Positions 19,141 to 27,247 of a stretch of DNA of 64,000 bases are shown piece by piece. The notes below the pieces were generated by a model. It did not search any database. It was not told the DNA's origin and saw only the letters and a list, made by a program, of their open reading frames with translations. The position numbers and the translations under genes are program-made. Source of the stretch: DASXUX01 sp036504595 (lineage in GTDB: Bacteria; Planctomycetota; SZUA-567; H5-PLA8). The first letter of the stretch is position 1. Each line of letters begins with the position of its first letter. The DNA lies in assembly GCA_036504595.1 (NCBI GenBank), contig DASXUX010000067.1, positions 248,001-312,000 on the forward strand, written 5' to 3'.

Positions 19141-19217
19141 AACTTCTGGTTCCGGGTCTGTGGTTAACGGGTCGTGGTTATGGCGAGCGTGAGCTGGCAG
19201 ACAATGGCGATCATGCC

Positions 19218-19508
19218 TCACAATGGGATGGCATCCTTAAGCGCTTGTTCGCGTATCGCTGGCCGCAGCGTTTTTTCGGTGGCCACGTCCACCTTGCACC
19301 CCAAAAGATTCTGCAGATCGACCAGAAGGCTGGCACGATCCAGTAAACTCCGGCCTGTCTCCATCTCCACCAGAAAATCGATGTCGCTTTGGGCGTTGCT
19401 GTCACCGCGGGCGACCGAGCCGAACACGCGTACTTTCCGCGCACCATGGCTCGCCGCCAGACGCAGAATCTCGTCACGCTTGCGCTGCAAAGCCTCTCTC
19501 ACGCCCAT
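19218..19508 (-). CDS. MNT-type nucleotidyltransferase (antitoxin-like), orphan
   Basis: 96 residues from ATG 19508. Pol-beta-fold minimal nucleotidyltransferase: GS at 30-31 in RVFGSVARGD, then D42 and D44 in SDIDFLV and a third acidic residue D74 in KVDV. Such proteins pair with HEPN toxins, which they AMPylate to neutralise. The end (EQALKDAIPL) is typical of the family and its TGA overlaps a GTG at 19221 that would start the usual HEPN partner. Only MRHDRHCL-like residues remain before the frame runs into hldE, so the toxin is missing or reduced to a remnant. Confidence 0.85.
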   Translation of the reverse strand: MGVREALQRKRDEILRLAASHGARKVRVFGSVARGDSNAQSDIDFLVEMETGRSLLDRASLLVDLQNLLGCKVDVATEKTLRPAIREQALKDAIPL

Positions 19509-19680
19509 CGTTCTGATCCTCTCATTGAATATTACCCCGTTCCGGGTCATTTGGAAAGCATCGCAAACTGGCGTGGTGCCACGGATGTGACGGCGCGGCT
19601 GTTTCCGCCGTCTCATCCGTCCCATCATTCATTTTCCGTTCTCCCCCTCCCTTCGAGGGAACGGGGCCGGGGGGTTAGGT

Positions 19681-19709
19681 TTGCGGCAGAGCCGCATATC
19701 CACTATAAT
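19681..19709 (+). promoter_or_regulatory. Near-consensus sigma70 promoter, probably leaderless
   Basis: TTGCGG (19681-19686), 17-bp spacer, TATAAT (19704-19709). The expected start point, 6-8 bases downstream, coincides with the ATG at 19716, so the membrane-protein mRNA is predicted to have no leader. The spacer contains a GCGGC-AGA-GCCGC hairpin. Confidence 0.7.
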
Positions 19710-19715
19710 TCCCCC

Positions 19716-20222
19716 ATGCTTCCTCGCATCGCTCACGTCATCCGCACGCTCAGCCTCGGTATCTGGCTCGGCGGCCTTATCGCGACCGCTGTCGCGGCGG
19801 TCACGATCTTCAAGACGATGGACAATCGCACCATGGCCGGCCAGGTGGCCTCCGCGGTGTTCCATACGGCCAACCTAACCTTGCTCTGTGTAGCGCTGGT
19901 CGCGTTGCTCGCTCAGGCCGTGCTTTTCTTCAGCGCGACCGCGAAAACAGGCCCGGCCTGGCGCCGCTTCGGCCCGGCCGCATTTCTGCTCGGCGCCATG
20001 GCGCTGATGCTGCTGATGGTTCTGTGGCTGGAACCGCACCTCCGGCAAATGCAGCTTCAGATCGGCGATTTCAGCCCACGCACGCTCAACGACCCCCAGC
20101 GCCAGCAGTTCCGCATTCTGCACAGCGTCAGCGTCGGTCTGGTGGTGCTGGAAGCCTTCTGCGTAGGCATGGCGCTCGCCATCAGCGCGCTGCCCACCCG
20201 GGATGAGAAAGTCGAGAGCTAA
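19716..20222 (+). CDS. Four-helix membrane protein (DUF4149-like)
   Basis: 168 residues. Hydrophobic helices at about 10-30, 48-70, 83-105 and 135-158. The opening IRTLSLGIWLGGL and the later RILHSVSVGLVVLEAFCVGM match the pattern of DUF4149-type integral membrane proteins, whose function is unknown. No ribosome site precedes the ATG, which fits the leaderless promoter ending six bases upstream. Neighbours (the orphan MNT gene on the opposite strand, carA downstream) give no functional clue. The assignment to a DUF is tentative; the membrane nature is clear. Confidence 0.72.
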   Translation: MLPRIAHVIRTLSLGIWLGGLIATAVAAVTIFKTMDNRTMAGQVASAVFHTANLTLLCVALVALLAQAVLFFSATAKTGPAWRRFGPAAFLLGAMALMLLMVLWLEPHLRQMQLQIGDFSPRTLNDPQRQQFRILHSVSVGLVVLEAFCVGMALAISALPTRDEKVES

Positions 20223-20233
20223 CGAAAGGGCTT

Positions 20234-20332
20234 CGGGTATGGGGTATAGGGTCTAGGGTATGGTGGCGGATTCATCACCAACCACACCCGATACCCCATA
20301 CCCCATACCCCATACCCCATACCCCATACCCG
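20234..20332. repeat. Quasi-palindromic GGGTATGGGGTATAGGG / ATACCCCATACCCC repeat
   Basis: Left arm of GGGTATGGGGTATAGGGTC words faces a right arm of about six CATACCC(C) units (20288-20332). Similar arms occur at 32415-32498 and 53597-53671, always in intergenic space. Confidence 0.8.
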
Positions 20333-20359
20333 AGGCCCTCAAGGAATGGGCCAAAGGAA

Positions 20360-20388
20360 TTGCATCAGCTTTCACCGTCCTTTATAGT
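20360..20388 (+). promoter_or_regulatory. carA promoter
   Basis: TTGCAT (20360-20365), 17-bp spacer, TATAGT (20383-20388), about 70 bp before the GTG. The predicted 5' leader contains a perfect 8-bp hairpin (GGGCAGCC-GGACA-GGCTGCCC, 20407-20427) upstream of the GGAAAGGA ribosome site. Confidence 0.6.
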
Positions 20389-20457
20389 GCACATGCGGAA
20401 TTTCATGGGCAGCCGGACAGGCTGCCCGCGCTGTAGAATCGGAAAGGATTCCATCTC

Positions 20458-21660
20458 GTGAGCGACACGCCTTTGCCCCCCGCCCGCCTGGCTCTGGAGG
20501 ACGGAACGGTTTATCGCGGCCGAGCGTTCGGCGCGCGAACCGATCACACCGGCGAAGTCGTCTTCAATACCTCCATGGCCGGCTACCAGGAAATCCTGAC
20601 CGACCCCTCGTACTCCGGCCAGATCGTCACGATGACCTACCCGCTCATCGGCAACTACGGCGTCAATCCCACCGATGTCGAATCCGCCAAGCCGCAGGTC
20701 GAAGGTTTCGTCGTGCGGGAACTCAGCGCCATCCGCAGCAATTTCCGCTCGCAGCAGGAACTTTCCGATTACCTCGCCAAAGCAAACATTCCCGGCATCG
20801 ACGACATCGACACGCGAGCCCTCACGCGCAAACTCCGCAGCGTCGGTGTGATGCGCGGCATCCTGGCCTGTTCCGAAGCCGCGCAGAAGCTCAGCGACAA
20901 CGACTTGATCGATCGCGCTCGCAGCGCCCCAAAAATGGAAGGCTCCAATCTGGCCGTGAAGGTGAGCTGCCGCGAACCCTACGGATGGGAAAAAGGCCTG
21001 CCCGAAGGCTACGGCCACGACCAGACAGTGAAGGTAGCGCCGGCCTCCGTGCCGGCCGGCAGGGACGCCGGCGCTACCCCGGAAAAGTTCCGCGTCGTCT
21101 GCGTCGATTTCGGCGTGAAGACCAACATTCTCCGCTGCCTGGTTGAAACCGGCGCTCACGTAACCGTGCTGCCCGCCTCCGCGACGGCCGCCGATGTTCT
21201 CGCCAAGAACCCCGACGGCGTGTTCCTCTCGAACGGCCCCGGCGATCCTGCCGCTGTGACCGGCGCTCCCGAAATGATCCGCGGCGTGTCTGGCAAAGTC
21301 CCGCTGTTCGGCATCTGCCTCGGCCATCAGCTCATGGGCCTGGCCTTCGGCGGCAAGACCTTTAAGCTCAAGTTCGGCCATCGCGGCGCCAATCAGCCCG
21401 TGCTCGAAATCGCCAAAGGCAAAGTCGAGATCACCAGCCAGAACCACGGCTTTTCGGTGGACCCGCAGACCTTGCCGGGAAACATCGAAGTCACGCACAT
21501 CAACCTGAACGACAAAACCGTCGAGGGCATAAGCCATAAGGAACTCCCCGCCTTCTCGGTCCAATATCACCCCGAAGCCTCCCCCGGCCCGCACGACAGC
21601 TACTACCTTTTCGCCCGCTTCCGCGAGATGATCTTGAAGCACAAGAAGCACAGCGCGTAA
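20458..21660 (+). CDS. carA: Carbamoyl-phosphate synthase small (glutaminase) subunit
   Basis: 400 residues with a GTG start preceded by GGAAAGGA. It supplies ammonia from glutamine to CarB for arginine and pyrimidine synthesis. The N-terminal domain has LALEDGTVYRGRAFG, FNTSMAGYQEILTDPSY and DIDTRALTRKLR. The class I glutaminase domain (about 210-390) has C287 in FGICLGHQ, H371 and E373 in QYHPEASPGP. Residues 193-207 (VAPASVPAGRDAGAT) are encoded by a dispersed palindromic element lodged in the inter-domain linker. carB is not in the window. Motifs and length are classic. Confidence 0.96.
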   Translation: MSDTPLPPARLALEDGTVYRGRAFGARTDHTGEVVFNTSMAGYQEILTDPSYSGQIVTMTYPLIGNYGVNPTDVESAKPQVEGFVVRELSAIRSNFRSQQELSDYLAKANIPGIDDIDTRALTRKLRSVGVMRGILACSEAAQKLSDNDLIDRARSAPKMEGSNLAVKVSCREPYGWEKGLPEGYGHDQTVKVAPASVPAGRDAGATPEKFRVVCVDFGVKTNILRCLVETGAHVTVLPASATAADVLAKNPDGVFLSNGPGDPAAVTGAPEMIRGVSGKVPLFGICLGHQLMGLAFGGKTFKLKFGHRGANQPVLEIAKGKVEITSQNHGFSVDPQTLPGNIEVTHINLNDKTVEGISHKELPAFSVQYHPEASPGPHDSYYLFARFREMILKHKKHSA

Positions 21661-21944
21661 CCCGCACTCCTTTTCAACGCAGAGACGCAGAGGTGCGCGG
21701 AGTGCGCAGAGAACAGCTTATAGTGTTTAACGCTTATCGTGAGCGGCATCGCTGGCGTAACGTTCAACGTTTCCAGAACTCGTAGTGCGGGCGTCCCGCC
21801 CGCTGCTCCGGTTCCCCTCTCCACCGCGAGGGAGAGGGGTTAGGGGTGAGGGGGCGTTGGTAGCATTTCTGCAAACTGCGCTAGCTTGCGTAACCATAAA
21901 CTCTAAAAAATGGACCTTAAACCTGTGTCCGAGGGGGATTCCCG
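21661..21944. repeat. Repeat-filled gap: GCAGAGACGCAGAG word run and a 75-bp composite repeat
   Basis: 21674-21716 is a single-arm CAACGCAGAGACGCAGAGG run. 21781-21855 is a composite (TAGTGCGGGCGTCCCGCCCG hairpin followed by CCCCTCTCC...GGAGAGGGG hairpin). It is nearly identical to 24429-24503, so direct copies flank the GHL10-like gene. Confidence 0.8.
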
Positions 21945-24401
21945 ATGCGTCACCCAATTCTGCTCGTCGCCGCGTTGTGTTGTATCCGCTCCTTCTCCGC
22001 CGACGCACCGCCCGCTCCACCGAAACCCGACTACCCGCTGATTCCAAACGCGAACCTCACCGACGAAGCCGCCGCGCGCGCCGCGTGGAAACCCATGGGC
22101 GCAACCGCGCCGGTAGGCATGGCTGGCGCGAACGTGATTCGCCTGCCCTGCAACTTCGCCGGCACGAAGATCGACCGCGCGTCGTGGGACATTTCGCTGA
22201 ACCTCGATCTCGCCGCCTGCCAGGGCGTCGGCTTTCAGGTCTTCTGCGGAAACCCGGCGCCCGTGTCGCACTTCAGCTTCTACATGCAAAGCGGCGCGGG
22301 GTGGTATTCGGCTAACTTTGCTCCGCAAAGCAAAGACGCGTGGAGCACGATCAAAATCCTGAAGAGCGCCACGCGCGTAGAAGGCACTCCCGCCGGCTGG
22401 GGCTCGATCCAGACGATTCGCATCTCGGCCTGGCGTTCGGGCAACACCGACACGGAGTTCTTCATCGCCGGCCTGGGGTTGCTCGGAGCCGACGCGCCGA
22501 TCGCCGTCGTCCGCGGCGAATCCGTCGCGAAGAATTCGCCGCGCGAAGTCGAGTCCGTCAACATGTTCACGGAGACGGTCGCGCGCATGCTCCAGGAGCT
22601 CGACCTGCCCTTCTGCGTGGTCAGCGATCTGGACCTCACGCCCGAGCGCCTCAAAAACAAAAAGCTCCTCATCTTGCCGCACAACCCAGCGATGCCCGAC
22701 GATGTCGCAAGCAAGCTCCTCGCCTTCCTGCAAAACGGCGGGAAAATCATCGGCTTCTACTCGTTGCCCGAAAAGCTCCGCGCCGCGGCAGGAATCGACG
22801 GCGGCCGGCACATTCAAGGTGACAATGCGCGGTTCTCGTTCATTCAGCCCGAAAAGGACGTCCTGAAAGGCGCGCCTGAAAAGATCGGCCAGCATTCGTG
22901 GAACATCAGCGAAGCGAAGGCGGTCGCCGGCAAAAGCCGCGTCGCCGCCAAGTGGCTGAATGCCAAAGGCGAAGACACCGGCGATGCCGCGATCGTCGTC
23001 TCCGACAACTGGATGCAGATGACGCACGTGCTACTCAACGACGACGCGCCCAACAAGCGCCGCCTCGTGCTCGCGATGGTCGGTCATTTCCTGCCGGAGT
23101 TCTGGGAAAAGGCGGCAACGGCGGCGTTCCGGCAAGTTGGATTCTTTGGGCCATACACTGGGATGAACAGCGCTGTAAAAGGCATCTCCCAAGCCGACTC
23201 GACGGGCTCTCAGCAGGACCGTATGCACGCCGTCTGTATAGCTATGAACGAAGCTGAACGGGCGCTCAAACTAGAAAAACACTACGACTTGGCAATTGAC
23301 TCGGCTGCAAAGGCCAATTCGGAGCTGGTCACTGCGTATTGTGCCGTCCAGAAGTCTCAGCCCAACGAGCACCGCGGCATCTGGTGCCACAGCGCTTTCG
23401 GCGTGCAGGGGATGAGCTGGGACGAAGCGATCAAGCTGCTCGCCGACAACGGCTTCACCGCCGTTCTGCCCAACATGCTCTGGGGCGGCGTTGCGTACTA
23501 CGAAAGCAACGTCCTCCCGGTCGATCCTTCCGTAAAGGAGAAAGGCGACCAGATCGCTCAGTGCCTGGCCGCGTGCAAAAAGCACGGCCTCGCCTGCCAC
23601 GTGTGGAAAGTGAATTGGAACATGGGCTGGAACGTGCCCAAAGAGTTCGTCGAGAAAATCCAGAAGGAAGGCCGAAACCAAGTGCTTCTCAGCGGCAAGC
23701 CCGAACCCAAGTGGCTCTGCCCGTCGCATCCCGAAAACCAGAAGCTCGAAATCGATTCAATGGTCGAAGTCGCGACCAAGTACGACGTGGACGGCATCCA
23801 CTTCGACTACATCCGCTATCCCGGCAACGATTCCTGCTTCTGCCCCGGCTGCCGCGAACGCTTCGAAGCTTCGCTCGGCGAGAAAGTGAAGAACTGGCCC
23901 GCCGAGGTGGGGCCGGCCTCCGTGCCGGCCGGCAGGGACGCCGGCCCCACCCTTCGGGAGAAGTGGCTCGACTTCCGCCGCGCCAACATCACGAAGGTCG
24001 TCGCTGGCGTCAGCGACATCGTTCGCAAGGCCAAACCGAAAATGAAAATCTCCGCCGCCGTCTTCAGCAACTGGAACGTGGACCGCGACGGCGTCGGTCA
24101 GGACTGGAAGCTCTGGTGCGAGAAAGGCTACCTCGATTTCGTCTGCCCGATGGATTACACGCCCGAACCGATGAGCTTCGAAAACATCGTCGCGCAGCAA
24201 GTCGAATGGGCCGGCAAAGTCCCTCTCTACCCCGGCATCGGCCTGAGCTGCTGGCAACCTAACACCGACATCTGCAAACTGATCGAAATGATCCAGATCA
24301 CCCGCAAATTCAAAACCGGCGGCTTCACCGTCTTCTGCTACGACGTAAGCTCCGCCAAAGACGTGATCCCGCTCTGCGGCATCGGGATCACAAAGAAGTA
24401 A
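21945..24401 (+). CDS. Secreted GHL10-like (PF02638-type) glycosidase-related protein
   Basis: 818 residues; signal peptide MRHPILLVAALCCIRSFSA; GAGGGGGA ribosome site. Residues about 30-200 form a beta-sandwich module (NLDLAACQGVGFQVF). About 215-390 looks like a glutaminase-like/GATase fold (FCVVSDLDL, KKLLILPHNP). The C-terminal part from about 475 is a TIM barrel matching the glycosyl-hydrolase-like 10 pattern: GIWCHSAFGVQGMSWDEAIKLL, ACKKHGLACHVWKVNWNMGW, then DVDGIHFDYIRYP near 617-629 and FCPGCRERF. GHL10 proteins are putative extracellular glycan hydrolases. Residues about 654-668 (VGPASVPAGRDAGPT) are an in-frame palindromic element. Next to the beta-mannosidase, this suggests polysaccharide use. 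Confidence 0.78.
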   Translation: MRHPILLVAALCCIRSFSADAPPAPPKPDYPLIPNANLTDEAAARAAWKPMGATAPVGMAGANVIRLPCNFAGTKIDRASWDISLNLDLAACQGVGFQVFCGNPAPVSHFSFYMQSGAGWYSANFAPQSKDAWSTIKILKSATRVEGTPAGWGSIQTIRISAWRSGNTDTEFFIAGLGLLGADAPIAVVRGESVAKNSPREVESVNMFTETVARMLQELDLPFCVVSDLDLTPERLKNKKLLILPHNPAMPDDVASKLLAFLQNGGKIIGFYSLPEKLRAAAGIDGGRHIQGDNARFSFIQPEKDVLKGAPEKIGQHSWNISEAKAVAGKSRVAAKWLNAKGEDTGDAAIVVSDNWMQMTHVLLNDDAPNKRRLVLAMVGHFLPEFWEKAATAAFRQVGFFGPYTGMNSAVKGISQADSTGSQQDRMHAVCIAMNEAERALKLEKHYDLAIDSAAKANSELVTAYCAVQKSQPNEHRGIWCHSAFGVQGMSWDEAIKLLADNGFTAVLPNMLWGGVAYYESNVLPVDPSVKEKGDQIAQCLAACKKHGLACHVWKVNWNMGWNVPKEFVEKIQKEGRNQVLLSGKPEPKWLCPSHPENQKLEIDSMVEVATKYDVDGIHFDYIRYPGNDSCFCPGCRERFEASLGEKVKNWPAEVGPASVPAGRDAGPTLREKWLDFRRANITKVVAGVSDIVRKAKPKMKISAAVFSNWNVDRDGVGQDWKLWCEKGYLDFVCPMDYTPEPMSFENIVAQQVEWAGKVPLYPGIGLSCWQPNTDICKLIEMIQITRKFKTGGFTVFCYDVSSAKDVIPLCGIGITKK

Positions 24402-24428
24402 CGCAATCCTCCTGGATTGCGTGCCGTT

Positions 24429-24503
24429 CGTAGTGCGGGCGTCTCGCCCGCTTCTCCGGTGCCCCTCTCCCCCGCGAGGGAGAGGGGTTAGGGGTGAGGG
24501 GCT
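24429..24503. repeat. 75-bp composite hairpin repeat, second copy
   Basis: Near-identical to 21781-21855 in the same orientation: TAGTGCGGGCGTCTCGCCCG hairpin, then CCCCTCTCCCCCGCGAGGG and AGGGGTTAGGGGTGAGGG. It lies between the GHL10-like and GH2 genes. Confidence 0.8.
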
Positions 24504-24514
24504 GAGGCACACGA

Positions 24515-27064
24515 ATGCAAACCATCGACCTGAACGGCACCTGGAAACTGACCTGGAGCGACGGACAACGCGGCCGTGCGGAGTACGCCGAACGCGAAAC
24601 CATCGACGACGCGCGCTACATCGATGCGGCCGTTCCCGGCGAGGTCCACCTCGACGCCATGCGCGCGGGATGGATCGGCGATCCATGCCTCGGCACCAAC
24701 TGCCTCGCCGCCCGCTGGGTCGAGGAGTGTATCTGGAGCTACCGCCGCGAATTCGATTTCTCGCCTGCGGACAAGAACACACGCGTCTGGCTCGTCTTCG
24801 AAACCCTCGACCTGTACGCCCGCATCGTTCTGAACGGCGTCGAAGTCGGCCGTCACGGAAATGTCTTCAAACCCTGCCGCGTCGAAGTCACCGGCAAGTT
24901 GAAGCCCGGAAAAAACGTACTCGCCGTGCATCTCGACGCCGGCCTCTACGCGGTCGCCGACAAAAAAGCCGCCGGCCTGGTCATGCACGACGACGGCCTC
25001 CTGCACAAGCGCCACTGGCTGCGCAAGCCGCAGTGCCAGTTCGCCTGGGATTGGGCCACGCGCCTGCTCAACGTCGGCATCAGCGGCCCGGTGCGCTTGG
25101 AGTTCACCGACGCCCCCGCTCGCGTCGATCAGTTCGTCCCGCTCGCCGAACTGTCTTCCGATTTGAAACAAGGCACCGTCCGCGCGCGGCTGTTCGTGCA
25201 AGGGATTTACCCAACCACAGATGAACTCATCCTTACACCGATGGGATCGACGCAGAATGTCAGCGTTCATTCGCGTCCATCCAGCGGTGGCCCGGTTAAA
25301 GCCCGCCTGACCGCGCAGATCGTTGAAACTGGCGACCAATCCGCCACCGACATCGAAATCAAACCAGGCCTGCAACCCTACGAAGTCACGCTGAAGGTCG
25401 CGAATCCGAAGCTCTGGTGGCCCGTCGGCCACGGCCCGCAAAACCGCTACACCGTGCGCGTGTCGCTGGAAATCGCCGGCAAGAAGATCGCGGAGAAAAC
25501 CGCGCGCATTGGGTTCCGCCACGTGCGGGTTAATCAAGAGCAGCATCCGCAGACCGGACGCTACTTCATCGTTGAGATCAACGGGAAAAAGATCTTCGTC
25601 AAGGGCGGCAACTTCGTGCCGGCAGACATGATTGTGGCGCGTCTCGACCGCGCGCGCTACGCGACGCTCGTCGATCGCGCGCTCGAAGCCAACTTCAACA
25701 TGCTCCGCATCTGGGGCGGCGGCCTGTACGAAAGCGACGACTTCTACGATCTGTGCGACGAGAAAGGCATTCTCGTCTGGCAGGAATTCATTTTCGCGTG
25801 CAGCCGCTATCCGACGAACGATGTCGAGTTCCACGAAAATGTGACGGCCGAAGCGACTCACCAGATCCGGCGGCTTGCAGAACATCCCAGCCTGATCATC
25901 TGGTGCGGCAACAACGAAATGGAACAGGGTTCATGGGATTGGGGCTACGATAAGAAAGGCGAAATCCTCCCCGACTATGGCCTCTTCCATCTCGTGCTGC
26001 CGCGGCTGCTGAAAACAGAAGACCCGACGCGCTACTATCAGCCCAGTTCGCCCTATTCGCCCGATGGTTCGCACCCCAACCGCGACGAGATCGGCGACCA
26101 GCACCCGTGGTCGATCGGCTTCCACAACACCGATTTCCGCGAGTACCGCCGGATGGCCTGCCGCTTTCCTAACGAAGGCGGCACGCTCGGCCCCACCGCT
26201 CTGCCGACCGTGCTGGCCTGCCTGCCCGAAGGCCAGCAGAAGGTCCAGTCATTCGCGTGGCAGCTTCACGACAATTCCGTGGATAGTTGGGGCTTCCCCA
26301 GCCCGCCGGACCAGATGCTGGAGAAATGGCTCGGCCGCGATATCCGCAAAATGAGCATCGAAGAATACGTTTACTGGGGCGGCCTGGTGCAGGGCGAAGG
26401 CTTGAAGGAGTACTGCGAGAATTTCCGCCGGCGCATGTTCGACAGCGCGTCGGCGATCTTCTGGATGTACAACGACACCTGGCCCGCGGTGCGCTCATGG
26501 ACGATCGTCGATTATTACCTGCGCCGCACCCCTGCATTCTGGTCCGTGCGCCGCGCCCTCGCCCCCGTGCATGTGATCCTCGCGATCGAAGACCGACAAG
26601 TCTCTGTCTTCGGTATCAACGAAACGAGCGAAACCATTCGCGCGGAGTTGCGCTTCGGCGTCTTCAATCTCGCCGGCGGATATCCGCTGGATCGCAAAGA
26701 CAAAGTGGTCTTGCCACCGAACGCCTCGACGAAACTTGCCAGCTTCAGCGCCGGGGAATGGACAGACGCCGCGGCCTCGCTCGCGTTTGCGATTTTGGAG
26801 CACGACGGAAAGCTGCTTGCGCGCAATCGCCTGCAGCAGCCGATTTTCAAAGACATGAGGTGGCCGAAGCCCCACGTCACCGTCCGTCGCGACGGCAACC
26901 GAGCAATCTTCGAAAGCCCCGCCTTCGCTTGGGGCGTCTGCGTGGACCTCAATGGCGAGCAGCCTCTGGCGGACAACTTCTTCGATCTGTACCCCGGCAT
27001 TCCGTACGCGATCCCGTGGACCGGCGCGCAAAACCCGACGATACTGAATGTCGGGAATTTGTGA
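24515..27064 (+). CDS. Beta-mannosidase, glycoside hydrolase family 2
   Basis: 849 residues with no signal peptide. Sugar-binding jelly roll at 1-190 (LNGTWKLTW, VPGEVHLDA), Ig-like domain about 190-340, TIM barrel about 340-650, C-terminal beta domains. The catalytic acid/base is E468 in WCGNNEME; the proposed nucleophile is E554 in FPNEGG. GFRHVRVN, KGGNFVPAD and MLRIWGGGLYESDDFYDLCD are hallmark mannosidase blocks. It removes terminal beta-mannose from oligosaccharides, probably in the cytoplasm. An oddity at about 229-260 (TTDELILTPMGSTQ...HSRPSSG) looks like an intergenic word repeat captured in frame in the Ig-like domain. It follows the GHL10-like gene by 113 bp. Confidence 0.9.
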   Translation: MQTIDLNGTWKLTWSDGQRGRAEYAERETIDDARYIDAAVPGEVHLDAMRAGWIGDPCLGTNCLAARWVEECIWSYRREFDFSPADKNTRVWLVFETLDLYARIVLNGVEVGRHGNVFKPCRVEVTGKLKPGKNVLAVHLDAGLYAVADKKAAGLVMHDDGLLHKRHWLRKPQCQFAWDWATRLLNVGISGPVRLEFTDAPARVDQFVPLAELSSDLKQGTVRARLFVQGIYPTTDELILTPMGSTQNVSVHSRPSSGGPVKARLTAQIVETGDQSATDIEIKPGLQPYEVTLKVANPKLWWPVGHGPQNRYTVRVSLEIAGKKIAEKTARIGFRHVRVNQEQHPQTGRYFIVEINGKKIFVKGGNFVPADMIVARLDRARYATLVDRALEANFNMLRIWGGGLYESDDFYDLCDEKGILVWQEFIFACSRYPTNDVEFHENVTAEATHQIRRLAEHPSLIIWCGNNEMEQGSWDWGYDKKGEILPDYGLFHLVLPRLLKTEDPTRYYQPSSPYSPDGSHPNRDEIGDQHPWSIGFHNTDFREYRRMACRFPNEGGTLGPTALPTVLACLPEGQQKVQSFAWQLHDNSVDSWGFPSPPDQMLEKWLGRDIRKMSIEEYVYWGGLVQGEGLKEYCENFRRRMFDSASAIFWMYNDTWPAVRSWTIVDYYLRRTPAFWSVRRALAPVHVILAIEDRQVSVFGINETSETIRAELRFGVFNLAGGYPLDRKDKVVLPPNASTKLASFSAGEWTDAAASLAFAILEHDGKLLARNRLQQPIFKDMRWPKPHVTVRRDGNRAIFESPAFAWGVCVDLNGEQPLADNFFDLYPGIPYAIPWTGAQNPTILNVGNL

Positions 27065-27247
27065 AAACTTTGAACCGCAAAGACGCAAAGGCGAGAAGTA
27101 AGGAAAGGGACGAGGAGACGAGGAGAAACAGCGGCGTGGCGTCCAGGGCTCATGATCTAGAAACGAAGGCATCAAACCTCCCTTGAACCCTGAACCCTAA
27201 TTTCTGTGACCGCTGTGGCTAAAGGTCCTTAATAAGGAGACTCAATC
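27065..27247. repeat. Intergenic AACCGCAAAGACGCAAAGG repeat
   Basis: 27069-27120 holds GACGCAAAGGCG-type purine words of the family seen as a full palindrome at 47750. The remainder is non-repetitive; AATAAGGAGACTC before 27248 is the ribosome site of the methyltransferase. Confidence 0.6.

Noticed and set aside
20365..21651. Open frame antisense to carA
   Set aside because: carA has complete catalytic motifs; the antisense product has none.
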